Counted from the stretch's first letter, positions 10,442 to 20,189 are shown. The stretch: 64,000 nt of DNA from Vulgatibacter incomptus (GCF_001263175.1 NZ_CP012332.1:3988220-4052219), one strand, 5' to 3'. Notes: generated by a model from the sequence alone, not told the origin. Program-made: numbers and translations.

Positions 10442-11079
10442 AGCTGCACGGGTACTGGCGCAGCAGCGCGAGCTGGCGCGTCCGGATCGCGCTGGCCCAC
10501 AAGGGACTCGCGTACGAGTACGTGCCCGTCCACCTGGTCCGGGGCGGCGGCGAGCAGCACTCCGAGGCCCACCGCGCGAAGAACCCGATGGCCCAGGTGC
10601 CCGTCCTCGAGCTGGACGACGGGACGATGCTCTCGCAGTCCCTCGCCATCATCGAGTGGCTCGAGGAGACCCACCCGACGCCGCCGCTCCTCCCGAAGGA
10701 TCCGGTCGCCCGCGCCAGGGCGAGGCAGCTCGCCGAGATGGTGAACGCGGGCATCCAGCCCCTGCAGAACATCGGCGTGCAGCAGCACCTCGTCTCCCTC
10801 GGCCTGGGCGTGGACGAGAAGGCGTGGACGGTCCATTGGATCCGGCGCGGCCTCGGTGCCCTCGAGGCGGTGGCGAAGAACACGGCCGGCCGCTTCTGCG
10901 TGGGCGACGCGGTCTCGGTCGCAGACGCCTGCCTCGTGCCCCAGCTCTACGGGGCCCGTCGCTTCGCGATCGACGTCGCGGACTACCCGACCCTGGCCCG
11001 GATCGAGGAGGCCTGCGCGGCGCTGCCCGCCTTCGCCGCGGCCCACGCCGATCGCCAGCCCGACGCGGTCCCTGCGTAG
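10438..11079 (+). CDS. maiA: maleylacetoacetate isomerase (zeta-class glutathione transferase)
   Basis: A 213-residue zeta-class glutathione S-transferase that isomerises maleylacetoacetate to fumarylacetoacetate using glutathione. The N-terminal thioredoxin-like domain starts with YWRSSASWRVRIAL, whose Ser-Ser-x-Ser-Trp motif (from residue 9) is the zeta-class active site. NPMAQVPVLE is the cis-Pro glutathione-binding loop and the rest is the helical C-terminal domain. It begins with GTG inside the stop of the preceding gene. The last ten residues (DRQPDAVPA) look like the usual DxQPDAxP tail of this enzyme. Confidence 0.95.
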   Translation: MKLHGYWRSSASWRVRIALAHKGLAYEYVPVHLVRGGGEQHSEAHRAKNPMAQVPVLELDDGTMLSQSLAIIEWLEETHPTPPLLPKDPVARARARQLAEMVNAGIQPLQNIGVQQHLVSLGLGVDEKAWTVHWIRRGLGALEAVAKNTAGRFCVGDAVSVADACLVPQLYGARRFAIDVADYPTLARIEEACAALPAFAAAHADRQPDAVPA

Positions 11080-11127
11080 CCCTGCGAGCGGCCGTCGCTG
11101 GTAGGATGCGTCCAACTTGGAGGAGAC

Positions 11128-12423
11128 ATGACGTCGTACCTGTCGGGATTCGGCAACGAGCACGCAACCGAGGCGGTGGCCGGCGCGCTGCCGGAAGGGC
11201 GCAACTCACCGCAGCGGGTGCCCTACGGCCTCTACGCCGAGCAGCTCTCGGGCACCGCCTTCACCGCGCCCCGCCGCGAGAACCGCCGCTCCTGGCTCTA
11301 TCGCCTCCGCCCCTCGGCGAACCATCCCGCCTTCCGGCTCGCCGAGCAGGGCCTGCTGCACAGCGGCCCCTTCGCGGAAGGCGCCGTGAGCCCCAATCGC
11401 CTTCGCTGGAACCCGCAGCCGTCGCCCTCGAAGCCGACCGACTTCGTCGACGGCCTCGTGACCTTCGCCGGCAACGGCGGCCCCACCGCCGGCACCGGCA
11501 TCTCGATCCACCTCTACGCGGCCAACCGCTCCATGGTGGATTCGGTCTTCTTCAACGCCGACGGCGAGCTCCTCCTGGTGCCGCAGAAGGGCGCGCTCGA
11601 GCTCTTCACCGAGCTCGGCAAGCTCCACCTGCCGCCGGGCGAGATCGCGGTGGTGCCCCGCGGCGTGCGCTTCCGGGTCGAGCTTGCAGAGGGTGACGCT
11701 GCCGGCTACGTCTGCGAGAACCACGGCGCCAGTTTCCGGCTCCCGGAGCTCGGCCCCATCGGCTCCAACGGCCTCGCGAACCCCCGCGACTTCCTCACCC
11801 CCGTGGCGGCGTTCGAGGACGTGGAGCGGCCCACTCGCGTGCGGCAGAAGTTCAACGGCCGGCTCTGGGAGACCACCGTCGACCACTCGCCCCTCGACGT
11901 CGTGGCCTGGCACGGCAACCTGGCGCCGTACAAGTACGACCTCGCCCGCTTCAACACCATCGGCACGGTGAGCTTCGACCATCCGGATCCGTCGATCTTC
12001 ACGGTCCTCACCTCGCCCACCGACACGCCGGGCACCGCCAACTGCGACTTCGTGATCTTCCCGCCGCGGTGGATGGTGGCGGAGGAGACCTTCCGCCCGC
12101 CCTGGTTCCACCGCAACGTGATGAGCGAGTTCATGGGCCTCATCCACGGCATCTACGACGCCAAGGAGGGCGGCGGCTTCGCGCCCGGCGGCGCCTCGCT
12201 GCACAACTGCATGAGCGCCCACGGCCCCGACCGGCACAGCTACGACCAGGCCGTCGAGGCGCGGCTCGCGCCCCACAAGATCGAGAACACCCTCGCGTTC
12301 ATGTTCGAGTCGCGCTCGGTGATCGCTCCGACCGCCTTCGCCATGGAGAGCCCGACCCTCCAGCCCGACTACGACGAGTGCTGGGTCGGGTTCGAGAAGG
12401 CGCGCCTGCCCGGCGCGAAGTGA
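11128..12423 (+). CDS. hmgA: homogentisate 1,2-dioxygenase
   Basis: A 431-residue cupin-fold iron(II) enzyme that opens the homogentisate ring to maleylacetoacetate. The N-terminus ([20 protein letters not shown]) is characteristic of the family. The iron ligands are recognisable: His328 and Glu334 in the [11 protein letters not shown] motif and His365 in SAHGPD. Length matches the bacterial and animal enzymes. GGAGGAGAC immediately before the ATG is the ribosome site. It follows maiA by 48 bases, in the order fah-maiA-hmgA-hppD. Confidence 0.97.
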   Translation: MTSYLSGFGNEHATEAVAGALPEGRNSPQRVPYGLYAEQLSGTAFTAPRRENRRSWLYRLRPSANHPAFRLAEQGLLHSGPFAEGAVSPNRLRWNPQPSPSKPTDFVDGLVTFAGNGGPTAGTGISIHLYAANRSMVDSVFFNADGELLLVPQKGALELFTELGKLHLPPGEIAVVPRGVRFRVELAEGDAAGYVCENHGASFRLPELGPIGSNGLANPRDFLTPVAAFEDVERPTRVRQKFNGRLWETTVDHSPLDVVAWHGNLAPYKYDLARFNTIGTVSFDHPDPSIFTVLTSPTDTPGTANCDFVIFPPRWMVAEETFRPPWFHRNVMSEFMGLIHGIYDAKEGGGFAPGGASLHNCMSAHGPDRHSYDQAVEARLAPHKIENTLAFMFESRSVIAPTAFAMESPTLQPDYDECWVGFEKARLPGAK

Positions 12424-12587
12424 TTCTCGCCAGAGCGGGCGCGTGTCGGCGACCCGTCGTCCGGGAGCGCCGCCTCGTCCCGCACGGGCCTGGGAGGGTC
12501 GCCTCCGCCCGGCATCTGATGTAGAGGGATCGGACCCGTTTTCGCGGCCTGCCTCGGTCCGGCCGCGCTTCTTCGCAGGAGTTGCAA

Positions 12588-13646
12588 ATGGCTGAAAATT
12601 CGCTCGGTACCGACGGCTTCGAGTTCGTCGAGTTCACCTCGCCCGAACCCGAGAAGATGGCGCGCACCTTCGAGCTCCTCGGCTTCACCGCCGTCTCGAA
12701 GCACCCGACCAAGGACGTGGTCCGCTACAAGCAGGGCGAGATCAACCTCCTCCTCAACCGCGAGGAGAAGGGCCAGGCGGCGTCGTTCCGCGCCGAGCAC
12801 GGCGCGTCGGCCTGCGGCATGGCCTTCCGCGTGGAGGACGCCAAGAAGGCGTTCGGCATGGCGATCGAGCGCGGCGCGAAGCCCACCGACTCGGCTCCCG
12901 GCGCCCTCGGGGCCGGCTCCTTCGTCCTGGAGGGGATCGGCGGCTCGCTCCTCTATCTCGTCGACCGCTACGGCGAGAAGGGCAGCCTCTACGACGACTG
13001 GGAGCCGATCCCGGGCGCTGCCGAGGCCGAGGCCAAGAACGGCATGGGCCTCCAGATCCTCGACCACCTCACGCACAACGTGCGCCGCGGCCAGATGCGG
13101 GTGTGGTCGAGCTTCTACAACCGCGTCTTCAACTTCGAGGAGCAGAAGTACTTCGACATCAAGGGCAAGGCCACCGGCCTGTTCTCCCAGGCGATGATCG
13201 CGGCGGACGGCATGATCCGGATCCCGCTCAACGAGAGCCAGGACGAGAAGTCCCAGATTGAGGAGTTCATCCGCCAGTACAACGGCGAGGGCATCCAGCA
13301 CCTGGCCTTCACCACGCCGAACATCTTCGAGACCATCGAGAAGATGAAGGCCAACGGCGTGGTCTTCCAGGACACCATCGAGACCTACTACGAGCTCGTG
13401 GACAAGCGCGTCCCCGGCCACGGTGAGGACCTCGAGCGGATGAGGAAGAACCGCATCCTCATCGACGGCAGCCAGGAAGAGGGCCTGCTCCTGCAGATCT
13501 TCACCGAGAACCTCTTCGGCCCGATCTTCTTCGAGATCATCCAGCGCAAGGGCAACGAGGGCTTCGGCAACGGCAACTTCCAGGCGCTCTTCGAGTCCAT
13601 CGAGCTCGACCAGATCCGCCGCGGCGTGATCAAGGTCGACGCCTGA
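12588..13646 (+). CDS. hppD: 4-hydroxyphenylpyruvate dioxygenase
   Basis: A 352-residue enzyme with two VOC (vicinal oxygen chelate) domains that converts 4-hydroxyphenylpyruvate to homogentisate. The three iron ligands are visible: His160 (DHLTHNV), His238 (IQHLAF) and Glu316 (FFEIIQR). The C-terminal helix ends RRGVIK as in homologues. AGGAG before ATG 12588 sets the start rather than the in-frame TTG two codons earlier. It lies 164 bases after hmgA, a gap containing a weak inverted repeat (12531-12536 with 12556-12561). No tyrosine aminotransferase gene is in the window, so the pathway must be fed from elsewhere. Confidence 0.97.
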   Translation: MAENSLGTDGFEFVEFTSPEPEKMARTFELLGFTAVSKHPTKDVVRYKQGEINLLLNREEKGQAASFRAEHGASACGMAFRVEDAKKAFGMAIERGAKPTDSAPGALGAGSFVLEGIGGSLLYLVDRYGEKGSLYDDWEPIPGAAEAEAKNGMGLQILDHLTHNVRRGQMRVWSSFYNRVFNFEEQKYFDIKGKATGLFSQAMIAADGMIRIPLNESQDEKSQIEEFIRQYNGEGIQHLAFTTPNIFETIEKMKANGVVFQDTIETYYELVDKRVPGHGEDLERMRKNRILIDGSQEEGLLLQIFTENLFGPIFFEIIQRKGNEGFGNGNFQALFESIELDQIRRGVIKVDA

Positions 13647-13666
13647 CCTTCACGTGGATTGTGATT

Positions 13667-13694
13667 CGCCGCCGTTCGTCCTCGAGCGGCGGCG
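13667..13694 (+). terminator. strong hairpin after hppD
   Basis: Twelve-base arms (13667-13678 and 13683-13694, CGCCGCCGTTCG with one G-T wobble) close on a four-base TCCT loop. It begins 21 bases after the stop codon of hppD and separates the homogentisate operon from the Rieske gene. Confidence 0.7.
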
Positions 13695-13722
13695 GATCGC
13701 TGGTGCTTCGTAGAAGAGCAAC

Positions 13723-14094
13723 ATGACCGATTCCCTTCGCCGCGAGCGCGTGTGGCAGACGCCACCGGGCGTGCGGCTCTGCCCCGTCGATTCCATCGAG
13801 GAGCCCGGGGCACGCAACTTCGTCCTCCAGATCGGCGAGGCCCTCTTCCACGGCTTCGTGGTGCGGGAGAATGGCGCCGTCCACGGCTACGTGGACCAGT
13901 GCCCCCACGCCGGATTGCCGCTGGCCCGCGAGCTCGACGGCTACCTCACCGCGAAGAAGGAGCTGATCGCCTGCTCCTGGCATGGCGCGCTCTTCCGCCT
14001 CTCCGACGGCGTCTGCGTCGGCGGCCCTTGCGCCGGCAGCCGGCTCACGCCGTGGCCCGTCCACGTGGAGGACGGCTGGCTGAAGACCGCGTAG
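13723..14094 (+). CDS. Rieske [2Fe-2S] ferredoxin-type protein
   Basis: A 123-residue soluble Rieske protein. The cluster ligands are Cys60 and His62 in CPHAGLPL and Cys84 and His87 in CSWHGALF, with the usual spacing. The short length and the lack of a membrane anchor or catalytic domain suggest a stand-alone electron carrier or regulatory ferredoxin of the kind that serves ring-hydroxylating oxygenases. No oxygenase lies beside it. A TAGAAG box ends six bases before the ATG and no clear ribosome site is seen, so the transcript may lack a leader. Confidence 0.88.
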   Translation: MTDSLRRERVWQTPPGVRLCPVDSIEEPGARNFVLQIGEALFHGFVVRENGAVHGYVDQCPHAGLPLARELDGYLTAKKELIACSWHGALFRLSDGVCVGGPCAGSRLTPWPVHVEDGWLKTA

Positions 14095-14129
14095 GCGCGC
14101 GCACGAAGAGCGCTTCGCACACGCGCTGC

Positions 14130-14158
14130 TTGGCCCTGCCCAATGCGCTGCCTATCGC
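14130..14158 (+). promoter_or_regulatory. promoter whose start point falls on the archease ATG
   Basis: TTGGCC (14130-14135) and TATCGC (14153-14158) are separated by 17 bases. The -10 box ends six bases before ATG 14165, so the message would begin at or very near the start codon. No ribosome site is present, which fits a leaderless mRNA. Confidence 0.45.
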
Positions 14159-14164
14159 TATCGA

Positions 14165-14578
14165 ATGGAGGTCTCGCGCCACTGGCTCGAGGAGCACACG
14201 AGCGAGGTGTGCATCGCCGCCGAGGCGCCCACGCTCGACGGGCTCTTCGTAGAGGCCGCCGCAGCGCTCGCCGAGGTGATGGGGGGCGAGGAGCTCGCCG
14301 CAGAAGGAAGCGAGGAGCACGAGGTGCAGGTCGACGCGAGCGACCGCGAGGCGCTCCTCGTCTCGTGGCTCGACGAGCTGATCTTCCAGGTCGACCACAA
14401 CGGGAAGCTCTATCCGGCTCCGCGGATCCTGGAGCTCACCGATCGCGAGCTGAAGGCCACGCTTCGCGGCGTGGATCCTCTCGAGTGGAGGACGCCGGTG
14501 AAGGCGGCCACCTTCCACGACCTGCACATCGAGGAGACGGACGGCGGCTTTCGAGCGCGTGTCGTGCTGGATGTCTAG
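14165..14578 (+). CDS. archease, RtcB cofactor
   Basis: A 137-residue archease. Archease speeds guanylylation of the RNA ligase RtcB and widens its nucleotide use. Family features include the N-terminal HWLEEHTSEV region, APTLDGLFVEAAAAL and a LLVSWLDELIFQVD segment. The usual HTADV-type motif here reads HTSEV, so a metal-ligand Asp may be replaced by Glu. The gene ends 31 bases before rtcB, as expected for partners. The start codon is taken at ATG 14165, next to a -10-like box. Confidence 0.88.
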   Translation: MEVSRHWLEEHTSEVCIAAEAPTLDGLFVEAAAALAEVMGGEELAAEGSEEHEVQVDASDREALLVSWLDELIFQVDHNGKLYPAPRILELTDRELKATLRGVDPLEWRTPVKAATFHDLHIEETDGGFRARVVLDV

Positions 14579-14609
14579 GTCTGATGGGAAACTCGACCAG
14601 GAGGAGCCC

Positions 14610-16085
14610 ATGGAATCCACCGAGGTCCCGCTCTCGAAGGAGCTCCTCCACGCGCGACCGACGCCTGAGCCCGTGGAGGATTGGATCTACGAGATCGGCA
14701 CGAGCTTCCGGCCCGACATGCGGGTCCCCGTGCGCATCTTCGCCGACGACGTGCTCATCCAGCAGATCCAGCGGGATCGGAGCCTCCGGCAGCTCGTGAA
14801 CGTGTCCACGCTCCCCGGGATCGTCGACGCCGCCCTGGGCATGCCCGACATGCACGAGGGCTACGGCTTCCCCGTTGGCGGCGTGGCGGCCACCCGCCTG
14901 CCCGACGGCGTGATCTCTCCCGGCGGGATCGGCTTCGACATCAACTGCGGCGTCCGCCTCCTCGTCTCCGAGCTCGAGGAGGACGACATCCGTCCGGTCC
15001 TCGAGAAGCTGATCCACGAGGTCTCCCGTAGCGTGCCGGCGGGCTTCGGCCGCTCGAGCCGCAAGCTCTCGCTAAATCGCCGGCAGCTCGATCACCTCCT
15101 GAACGACGGCGTCCCCTATCTGGTCGAGGAGCTCCACCTCGGCGTCTCCGAGGACGTCCACTTCCTCGAGTCGGGTGGCGCCATGCCAGGCGCCAAGTCC
15201 ACCCAGGTCTCGGAGCGCGCGAAGCAGCGCGGCCACGATCAGCTCGGCACCCTGGGCGGCGGCAACCACTTCGTCGAGATCCAGCTCGTCGACCAGGTCT
15301 TCGACGACGACGCCGCGGCGCAGCTCGGACTCTTCCCGGGGAAGATCACCGTGCTCGTTCACACCGGGTCGCGGGGCCTGGGACACCAGGTCTGCACCGA
15401 CTACGTGAAGCGGATGGACGCGGTGATGACGCGGCACGGGATCCACGTCCCCGATCGGCAGCTCGCGTGTGCGCCCTTCTCGTCGCAGGCGGGGCAGGAG
15501 TACTTCGCGGCCATGGGCGCCGCCGCCAACTACGGCTTCGCGAACCGGCAGGTGATCGCCCACCACATGCGGCGGATCTTCGAGGAGTTCCTAGGCGAAT
15601 CGCGCGGCGCGCTGAGGCTCATCTACGACGTCGCCCACAACACCGCCAAGGTGGAGCGCTACGGCGACGACGAGCTCGTCGTGCATCGCAAGGGCGCCAC
15701 CCGCGCCTTCGGCCCCTCGAGCCGCGAGATCCCTCCCGCCTACCAGGGGCTGGGGCAGCCCGTCTTCATCCCCGGCAGCATGGGCACCGCCTCGTACGTG
15801 CTCCTCGGGACCGACGAGGCCCGCGACATCTCGCTGGCCAGTTGCTGCCACGGCGCGGGCCGCGCCATGAGCCGGACCCAGAGCAAGCACGAGGTACGGG
15901 GCGCGGATCTGCGCCACGAGCTCGAGGACGAGGGCATCGCCATCGAGTGCACGTCCAACGTGGAGCTCGCCGAGGAGGCGCCCACCGCCTACAAGGACGT
16001 CGACCGGGTGGTCGACGTGGTCCACGAGGCCGGCATGGCCCGCAAGGTCGCGCGGCTCCGCCCCATCGCCGTGCTCAAGGGCTGA
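14610..16085 (+). CDS. rtcB: RNA-splicing/repair ligase RtcB
   Basis: A 491-residue GTP-dependent RNA ligase that joins 2',3'-cyclic-phosphate (or 3'-phosphate) ends to 5'-OH ends through a covalent histidine-GMP. The active-site residues are all there: Cys113 in DINCGVRLL, His220 in GGGNHFVEI, His343 in VAHNTAKVE and the guanylylated His414 in CCHGAGRAMSR. Length agrees with the bacterial form. GAGGAG before ATG 14610 sets the start. It pairs with archease upstream. No rtcA or rtcR (sigma-54 activator) lies beside it, unlike the E. coli arrangement. The stop is only 13 bases from the stop of the convergent gene. Confidence 0.97.
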   Translation: MESTEVPLSKELLHARPTPEPVEDWIYEIGTSFRPDMRVPVRIFADDVLIQQIQRDRSLRQLVNVSTLPGIVDAALGMPDMHEGYGFPVGGVAATRLPDGVISPGGIGFDINCGVRLLVSELEEDDIRPVLEKLIHEVSRSVPAGFGRSSRKLSLNRRQLDHLLNDGVPYLVEELHLGVSEDVHFLESGGAMPGAKSTQVSERAKQRGHDQLGTLGGGNHFVEIQLVDQVFDDDAAAQLGLFPGKITVLVHTGSRGLGHQVCTDYVKRMDAVMTRHGIHVPDRQLACAPFSSQAGQEYFAAMGAAANYGFANRQVIAHHMRRIFEEFLGESRGALRLIYDVAHNTAKVERYGDDELVVHRKGATRAFGPSSREIPPAYQGLGQPVFIPGSMGTASYVLLGTDEARDISLASCCHGAGRAMSRTQSKHEVRGADLRHELEDEGIAIECTSNVELAEEAPTAYKDVDRVVDVVHEAGMARKVARLRPIAVLKG

Positions 16086-16098
16086 TCGCGCCAGCTCT

Positions 16099-19000
16099 TT
16101 AGCGGGCGCCCAGGGCCTCCAGGCGCTTCACGGCGAGGCCATGGAGGTCGTTGGTCTTGCTGCGGGCCGGCTTCACGCTGCGGTAGAGCTCGATCGCAGC
16201 CTCGCGGAAGCCCAGCGCCTCGGCGATGCGTGCCCGCACGTAGACGTTGGACCAGCTCGTCGCGGTCGGATCCAGCGACTCCTGCCTTGCGAGGATGCGG
16301 AGCGCGCGGTCGACCTCGCCCTTCTCGGCGAGGAGCACGGCCAGCGTGTCCAGCGCGCTCGCCTTGTCCGCCTTCGGGCCGATCGCGACCTCCGCCCTCC
16401 GGATGTCCTCGTCCTGCACCCCCAGGAAAACGCCGGTCCACGCGGCGTCGTTCAGCGGATTGGTGCCGACACCGGCGTCGGCCATCCGCAGGGCGATGTC
16501 GCGGGCCGCGCGCCAGTCACCGCGAAGATCCGCTGCCCAGGAGAGGGCCCGGAACGCCTCCTTGGAGACCGGATCCCGCTCGAGGAGCTCGCGGGCGAGG
16601 GCCTCCAGGGCGTCGGGCCGCTCGGCCTTGCCCAGGATGAAGACGCGGGTGGAGGCGGCCTCGCCCGGCTCGTCCATGAGCCCCAGCTCCTCGAGCCGCG
16701 CCACGACGCCGAGGGCGTCGTCGAAGCGCTTCGATGTGACGAGAACGTTCAGATAGTCGTAGCCGACGAAGATGTCGTCGTCCCTGCGAGAGGGGAGGTT
16801 TCCGTACGCGCGGGCCAGCACGGGGAGCATGCGCTCCAGCTCGCCGTCGGAATCGCCATGGGCGAGGGCGATCCCCAGCGCGAGGTCGTCGTCGGAGCCC
16901 TTCATCAGCCGCCGGATCGTGGGCTCCCGGCGCTTCAACTTCGAGTCCAGCACGACGCAGAGATCCAGCCAGGCGCGCGCCTTCGCGGAATCCTTGGCCT
17001 CGAGGGCCTTCCACGCCTCCGCCACACGCGCCGTCGGGCTCTGGATCGGGTGGTAGCGGAGCCCGGACCGTCCCCGCTCGCAGAGATCGAAGCCGCTCCC
17101 GGAGAACTCGGTGTCGATGGCGACCAGGACGCCGATCCCCGGGATCTCCCTCGTCTCCTTCACGCGGGCGATGGTCCGGGCCAGGTCGACGAAGGCCTCG
17201 GCGGAATCCAGGTACTGCGTGATCACCGGCCGGAGCGACACCTCGAGCGCGCGGCTCGAAGCCTCGCTCAGGCCGATCTCGTCCGCCGTGACCCGGGCGT
17301 TGGCGCCGAGCGAGAGGGCCATGGCCTCGGCCACCAGCTCGACCGGATCGTCCCTGCGGAGCGGACTCGTCTCCCGCCGCTCCAGGCGATTGAGCCACTT
17401 CTTCATCGTCTCGAAGCGGGGATCTCCCACGCGCGAGGCGAGGCTGCGGGCGAGCGGGTACTCGCGGGCCGTGAAGAGTAGATAGGTCGCCCCCGCGAGG
17501 AGCGGCTCCCGAACGCCGGCGTTCTGGCGATCGACCCAGGCGAGCGCTGCCGCGGCCCCGTCCCTTCGGGCCTTGGCAGCCACTGCCTCCGCCCAGTTCT
17601 TCTTCGACTTCTCGGCTTCGGCGATCAGCTCGTCGTCGAGCCCCCGCTTCCAGAGCAGGTTGAAGTAGAGCTCGTCATCCCTGTCGTCGACCTCCTTCCG
17701 GAAGCTCCGCAGCTCCTCGAGGGCGCGGTCGACGTCCGCGCCGGCCCCGCCGATCGAGCCGCGACCGTCCCGCGAGAGGAGGTCGATCAGCGTCCCGCGG
17801 GTCCAGCTCTCGGGATCGAGCTTGCGGGCGCGGGTGAGGGCCTCGACGGCTCCCTTTCGATCCATGCCCTCCGTGAGGCGCTTGCCCCACTTGTCGTGAG
17901 ACAGGATCCATCCCTCCGCGCGGAGCACGTTGGCCGCGCCCGGCGCCGCTTCGGCGGCGGCCTTCGCGAGCCTGTGTGCCTCGGCGCCCAGGGACGCCGC
18001 GAGGGCAGTGCGGGCCAGGAGGGCCTGGAGCCAGGCGCTCTTCGGCTCCTTGCGGATCAGCTCGCGCAGCTCGGCCGCGGCCGTCGCGACCTTGCCCTCC
18101 TCGAGGAGCTGCAGGATCCGGTTGTCGAAGACCGCCGAGTCGGGGGCGGAGAGGAGCTCGTTCAGCGAGCTCCGGACCGCTGGCAGATTTTCGGCGCGCA
18201 CCTCCGGCACGTCGATGCGCAGCCACAGCCGGGCCTCGGCGCCGTCGTCGGTCGGCTCGACGGCGTAGCTCCAATGGATCCCAGCGGCCTCGCCCGTTCG
18301 GGAGACGCTCCCGCCCTGCAGGCGGAAGATCGGATGCACCCGCACGCGGGTGACCATCTCCAGCTCAGCCGGCGCCCCCAGGAAGACGTCGGCGTCCGGT
18401 CCCTCGTCGTCGTCGTCCTCGTTGACGAGCTGGGAGGGGAGCAGGCCGAGGAACTCGGAGAAGCCCAGGGAGGCCACCGCATTGGAGTCCGCGGCCTCGG
18501 CCTTGCTCGAGCGCCGGATCTCGATCACCTCCTCGAAGGGCGCGCGGGCGCTCAGGGGATCCGAGTAACGGAGGTCGAAGTCGCTGGTCGAGTGGATCTG
18601 CGCCACGTCCGCCGCCATCGCGCGCTTGACCTGATCCTCCGTCTGCCAGATCGCCCGGTAGCGCCTGCCGGACAGCGCCGTTCCAGCCAGGGTCCGCGTC
18701 TTGCGGATCGTCCCCAGGCCGGACTCGGGGAGCGTCACCTCGGTGCGGATCACCGCCCGGTTCGCCTCCGCGGGAGGCAGCGGCGTCCGGATCGGGGCGG
18801 TGGTCTTCGAATCCACCACGAGCGCCAGCCTGCCCACCGAGAGATCGTCGAGCACGCCAGGCGGCATCCCCCGCATCGTGGGATCCATCCAGAGCGGCTC
18901 CTTCCCGGGCAGCACGACGATGGCGTGATCGAAGCGCTGGAGGCCCGGCAGCTCGGCAGGGCCTTCCGCCAGGGAGCCGGTGTTCACCAGGGCGATCCGC

Positions 19001-20055
19001 GCCTCCAGGCCGGCGGCATCCAGGAGCGCCACCAGGAAGGCCGCCAGATCCTTGCAGTCGCCGTATCCGCGCTCGAGCGTCTGTGAGGGGGTGTGGGGCA
19101 CCACGCCCGCGTTGCCGAAGTCGAGGCCGGTGTAGCGCAGGTTGTGGTGCATCCAGTCGAGGGCCGCCGCCGCGACGTCCCTGGGCGCCTTCGACGCGGG
19201 CTTCAGGCCGGCGGCGATGCTCTGAAGGGGCGCAGGATCCAGCGCGGGCCCGACCAGCTCCCGATAGCCGCGCGCCACGTCCTGCCACGAGCGGGCGGTG
19301 GAGACGAAGATCGCCGGGTAGCGGCGCGACCAAGGCGGGAGGTGGTTCGCGAACGAGGCCGAGGGGGCCGAGGAGCGCGTCCAGGTCAGCCGGATTCGAC
19401 CACCTTCGAGCTCTTCGGTCGCGTGCTCGGACGGAGTGGCGAAGGCCTGCACTTTGAGTGGCAGGCCGACTGGATGCTCGACGACGGCCGAAGCCTCGTC
19501 GGACGTGAGCATCGAGGCCATCGGGAGCGCAAACGAGTTCCCGAAGCTCACGGTGGGGCGGTTCCTCGAGAGGGTCCAGCTCCGCTGCACGATGCTGCCG
19601 GGGACGATCGCCGGCAGCGGCGCCACCACGCGCAGGCGATCGCTGAAGTTGTCGGCGCTCGACGACGTCGCCGGACCCTTGGCGATGGTGGCGGGGTCGA
19701 GCTCCTTCACCGTTCCGTCCGGCAGCGTCACCTTCGCCTCGAGGACGGGTACCTCGTCCTGGGCCGGATCGAACTCCGCCGAGAGCTGGCCGAAGTAGCC
19801 GGGGACCGACGCCGAGAGCACGACGTAGCGCTCCTCGAAGGTGGTGCGGTACGTGCCGTCCGCCTCCAGCCGGAGCACGGTGCGCATCCGATAGAAGCCG
19901 ACCGGCGCCGGCGCGTCGGGGCGGCTCTCGTCGGGGATGCGGGAGGCGACGGGCGACTCCGCGATCGGGGTAGGGCTCCCAGGCGACGGGGTCGACGTGG
20001 TGGCACATCCGAACAGCAGCGCGGCGGCCAGGACCACATGTGCGTAGGTCTTCAA
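16099..20055 (-). CDS. giant lipoprotein with DUF3857, transglutaminase-like and TPR domains
   Basis: A 1318-residue exported protein. It starts at TTG 20055 behind GAGG and has a lipobox ending in LLFGC (Cys17). A DUF3857 domain covers about residues 60-290, followed by a transglutaminase-like domain with an apparently complete triad: Cys334 (YGDCKDLA), His377 (FDHAIVV) and Asp391 (WMDPTM). The remaining 700 or so residues are helical and TPR-like. DUF3857-transglutaminase proteins are widespread in Bacteroidetes and myxobacteria but without settled function; the triad suggests a protease, amidase or cross-linking role at the cell surface. It is transcribed alone, towards rtcB. Confidence 0.88.
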   Translation of the reverse strand: MKTYAHVVLAAALLFGCATTSTPSPGSPTPIAESPVASRIPDESRPDAPAPVGFYRMRTVLRLEADGTYRTTFEERYVVLSASVPGYFGQLSAEFDPAQDEVPVLEAKVTLPDGTVKELDPATIAKGPATSSSADNFSDRLRVVAPLPAIVPGSIVQRSWTLSRNRPTVSFGNSFALPMASMLTSDEASAVVEHPVGLPLKVQAFATPSEHATEELEGGRIRLTWTRSSAPSASFANHLPPWSRRYPAIFVSTARSWQDVARGYRELVGPALDPAPLQSIAAGLKPASKAPRDVAAAALDWMHHNLRYTGLDFGNAGVVPHTPSQTLERGYGDCKDLAAFLVALLDAAGLEARIALVNTGSLAEGPAELPGLQRFDHAIVVLPGKEPLWMDPTMRGMPPGVLDDLSVGRLALVVDSKTTAPIRTPLPPAEANRAVIRTEVTLPESGLGTIRKTRTLAGTALSGRRYRAIWQTEDQVKRAMAADVAQIHSTSDFDLRYSDPLSARAPFEEVIEIRRSSKAEAADSNAVASLGFSEFLGLLPSQLVNEDDDDEGPDADVFLGAPAELEMVTRVRVHPIFRLQGGSVSRTGEAAGIHWSYAVEPTDDGAEARLWLRIDVPEVRAENLPAVRSSLNELLSAPDSAVFDNRILQLLEEGKVATAAAELRELIRKEPKSAWLQALLARTALAASLGAEAHRLAKAAAEAAPGAANVLRAEGWILSHDKWGKRLTEGMDRKGAVEALTRARKLDPESWTRGTLIDLLSRDGRGSIGGAGADVDRALEELRSFRKEVDDRDDELYFNLLWKRGLDDELIAEAEKSKKNWAEAVAAKARRDGAAAALAWVDRQNAGVREPLLAGATYLLFTAREYPLARSLASRVGDPRFETMKKWLNRLERRETSPLRRDDPVELVAEAMALSLGANARVTADEIGLSEASSRALEVSLRPVITQYLDSAEAFVDLARTIARVKETREIPGIGVLVAIDTEFSGSGFDLCERGRSGLRYHPIQSPTARVAEAWKALEAKDSAKARAWLDLCVVLDSKLKRREPTIRRLMKGSDDDLALGIALAHGDSDGELERMLPVLARAYGNLPSRRDDDIFVGYDYLNVLVTSKRFDDALGVVARLEELGLMDEPGEAASTRVFILGKAERPDALEALARELLERDPVSKEAFRALSWAADLRGDWRAARDIALRMADAGVGTNPLNDAAWTGVFLGVQDEDIRRAEVAIGPKADKASALDTLAVLLAEKGEVDRALRILARQESLDPTATSWSNVYVRARIAEALGFREAAIELYRSVKPARSKTNDLHGLAVKRLEALGAR

Positions 20056-20086
20056 GGACGATCCTCGGCGTGTCTGGGAGGGTGGG

Positions 20087-20116
20087 AGCCTAACGCCCGG
20101 GCGAGCGGGCCAGCAA
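20087..20116 (-). promoter_or_regulatory. candidate promoter of the DUF3857 lipoprotein gene
   Basis: On the minus strand TTGCTG (20116-20111) is followed after 18 bases by TAGGCT (20092-20087). Transcription would begin near 20080, about 25 bases before TTG 20055 and upstream of its GAGG site. Confidence 0.4.
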
Positions 20117-20189
20117 GGAAGCGTCGCTGCAAAAGCGTCGTCGTGGTGACGGGTTCGACCGTCCTCGAGGATCCGCCGTGGCGCCTTGC

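Noticed and set aside
12531-12561. Terminator after hmgA
   Set aside because: A six-base stem with a 19-base loop is too weak, and hppD probably belongs to the same operon.
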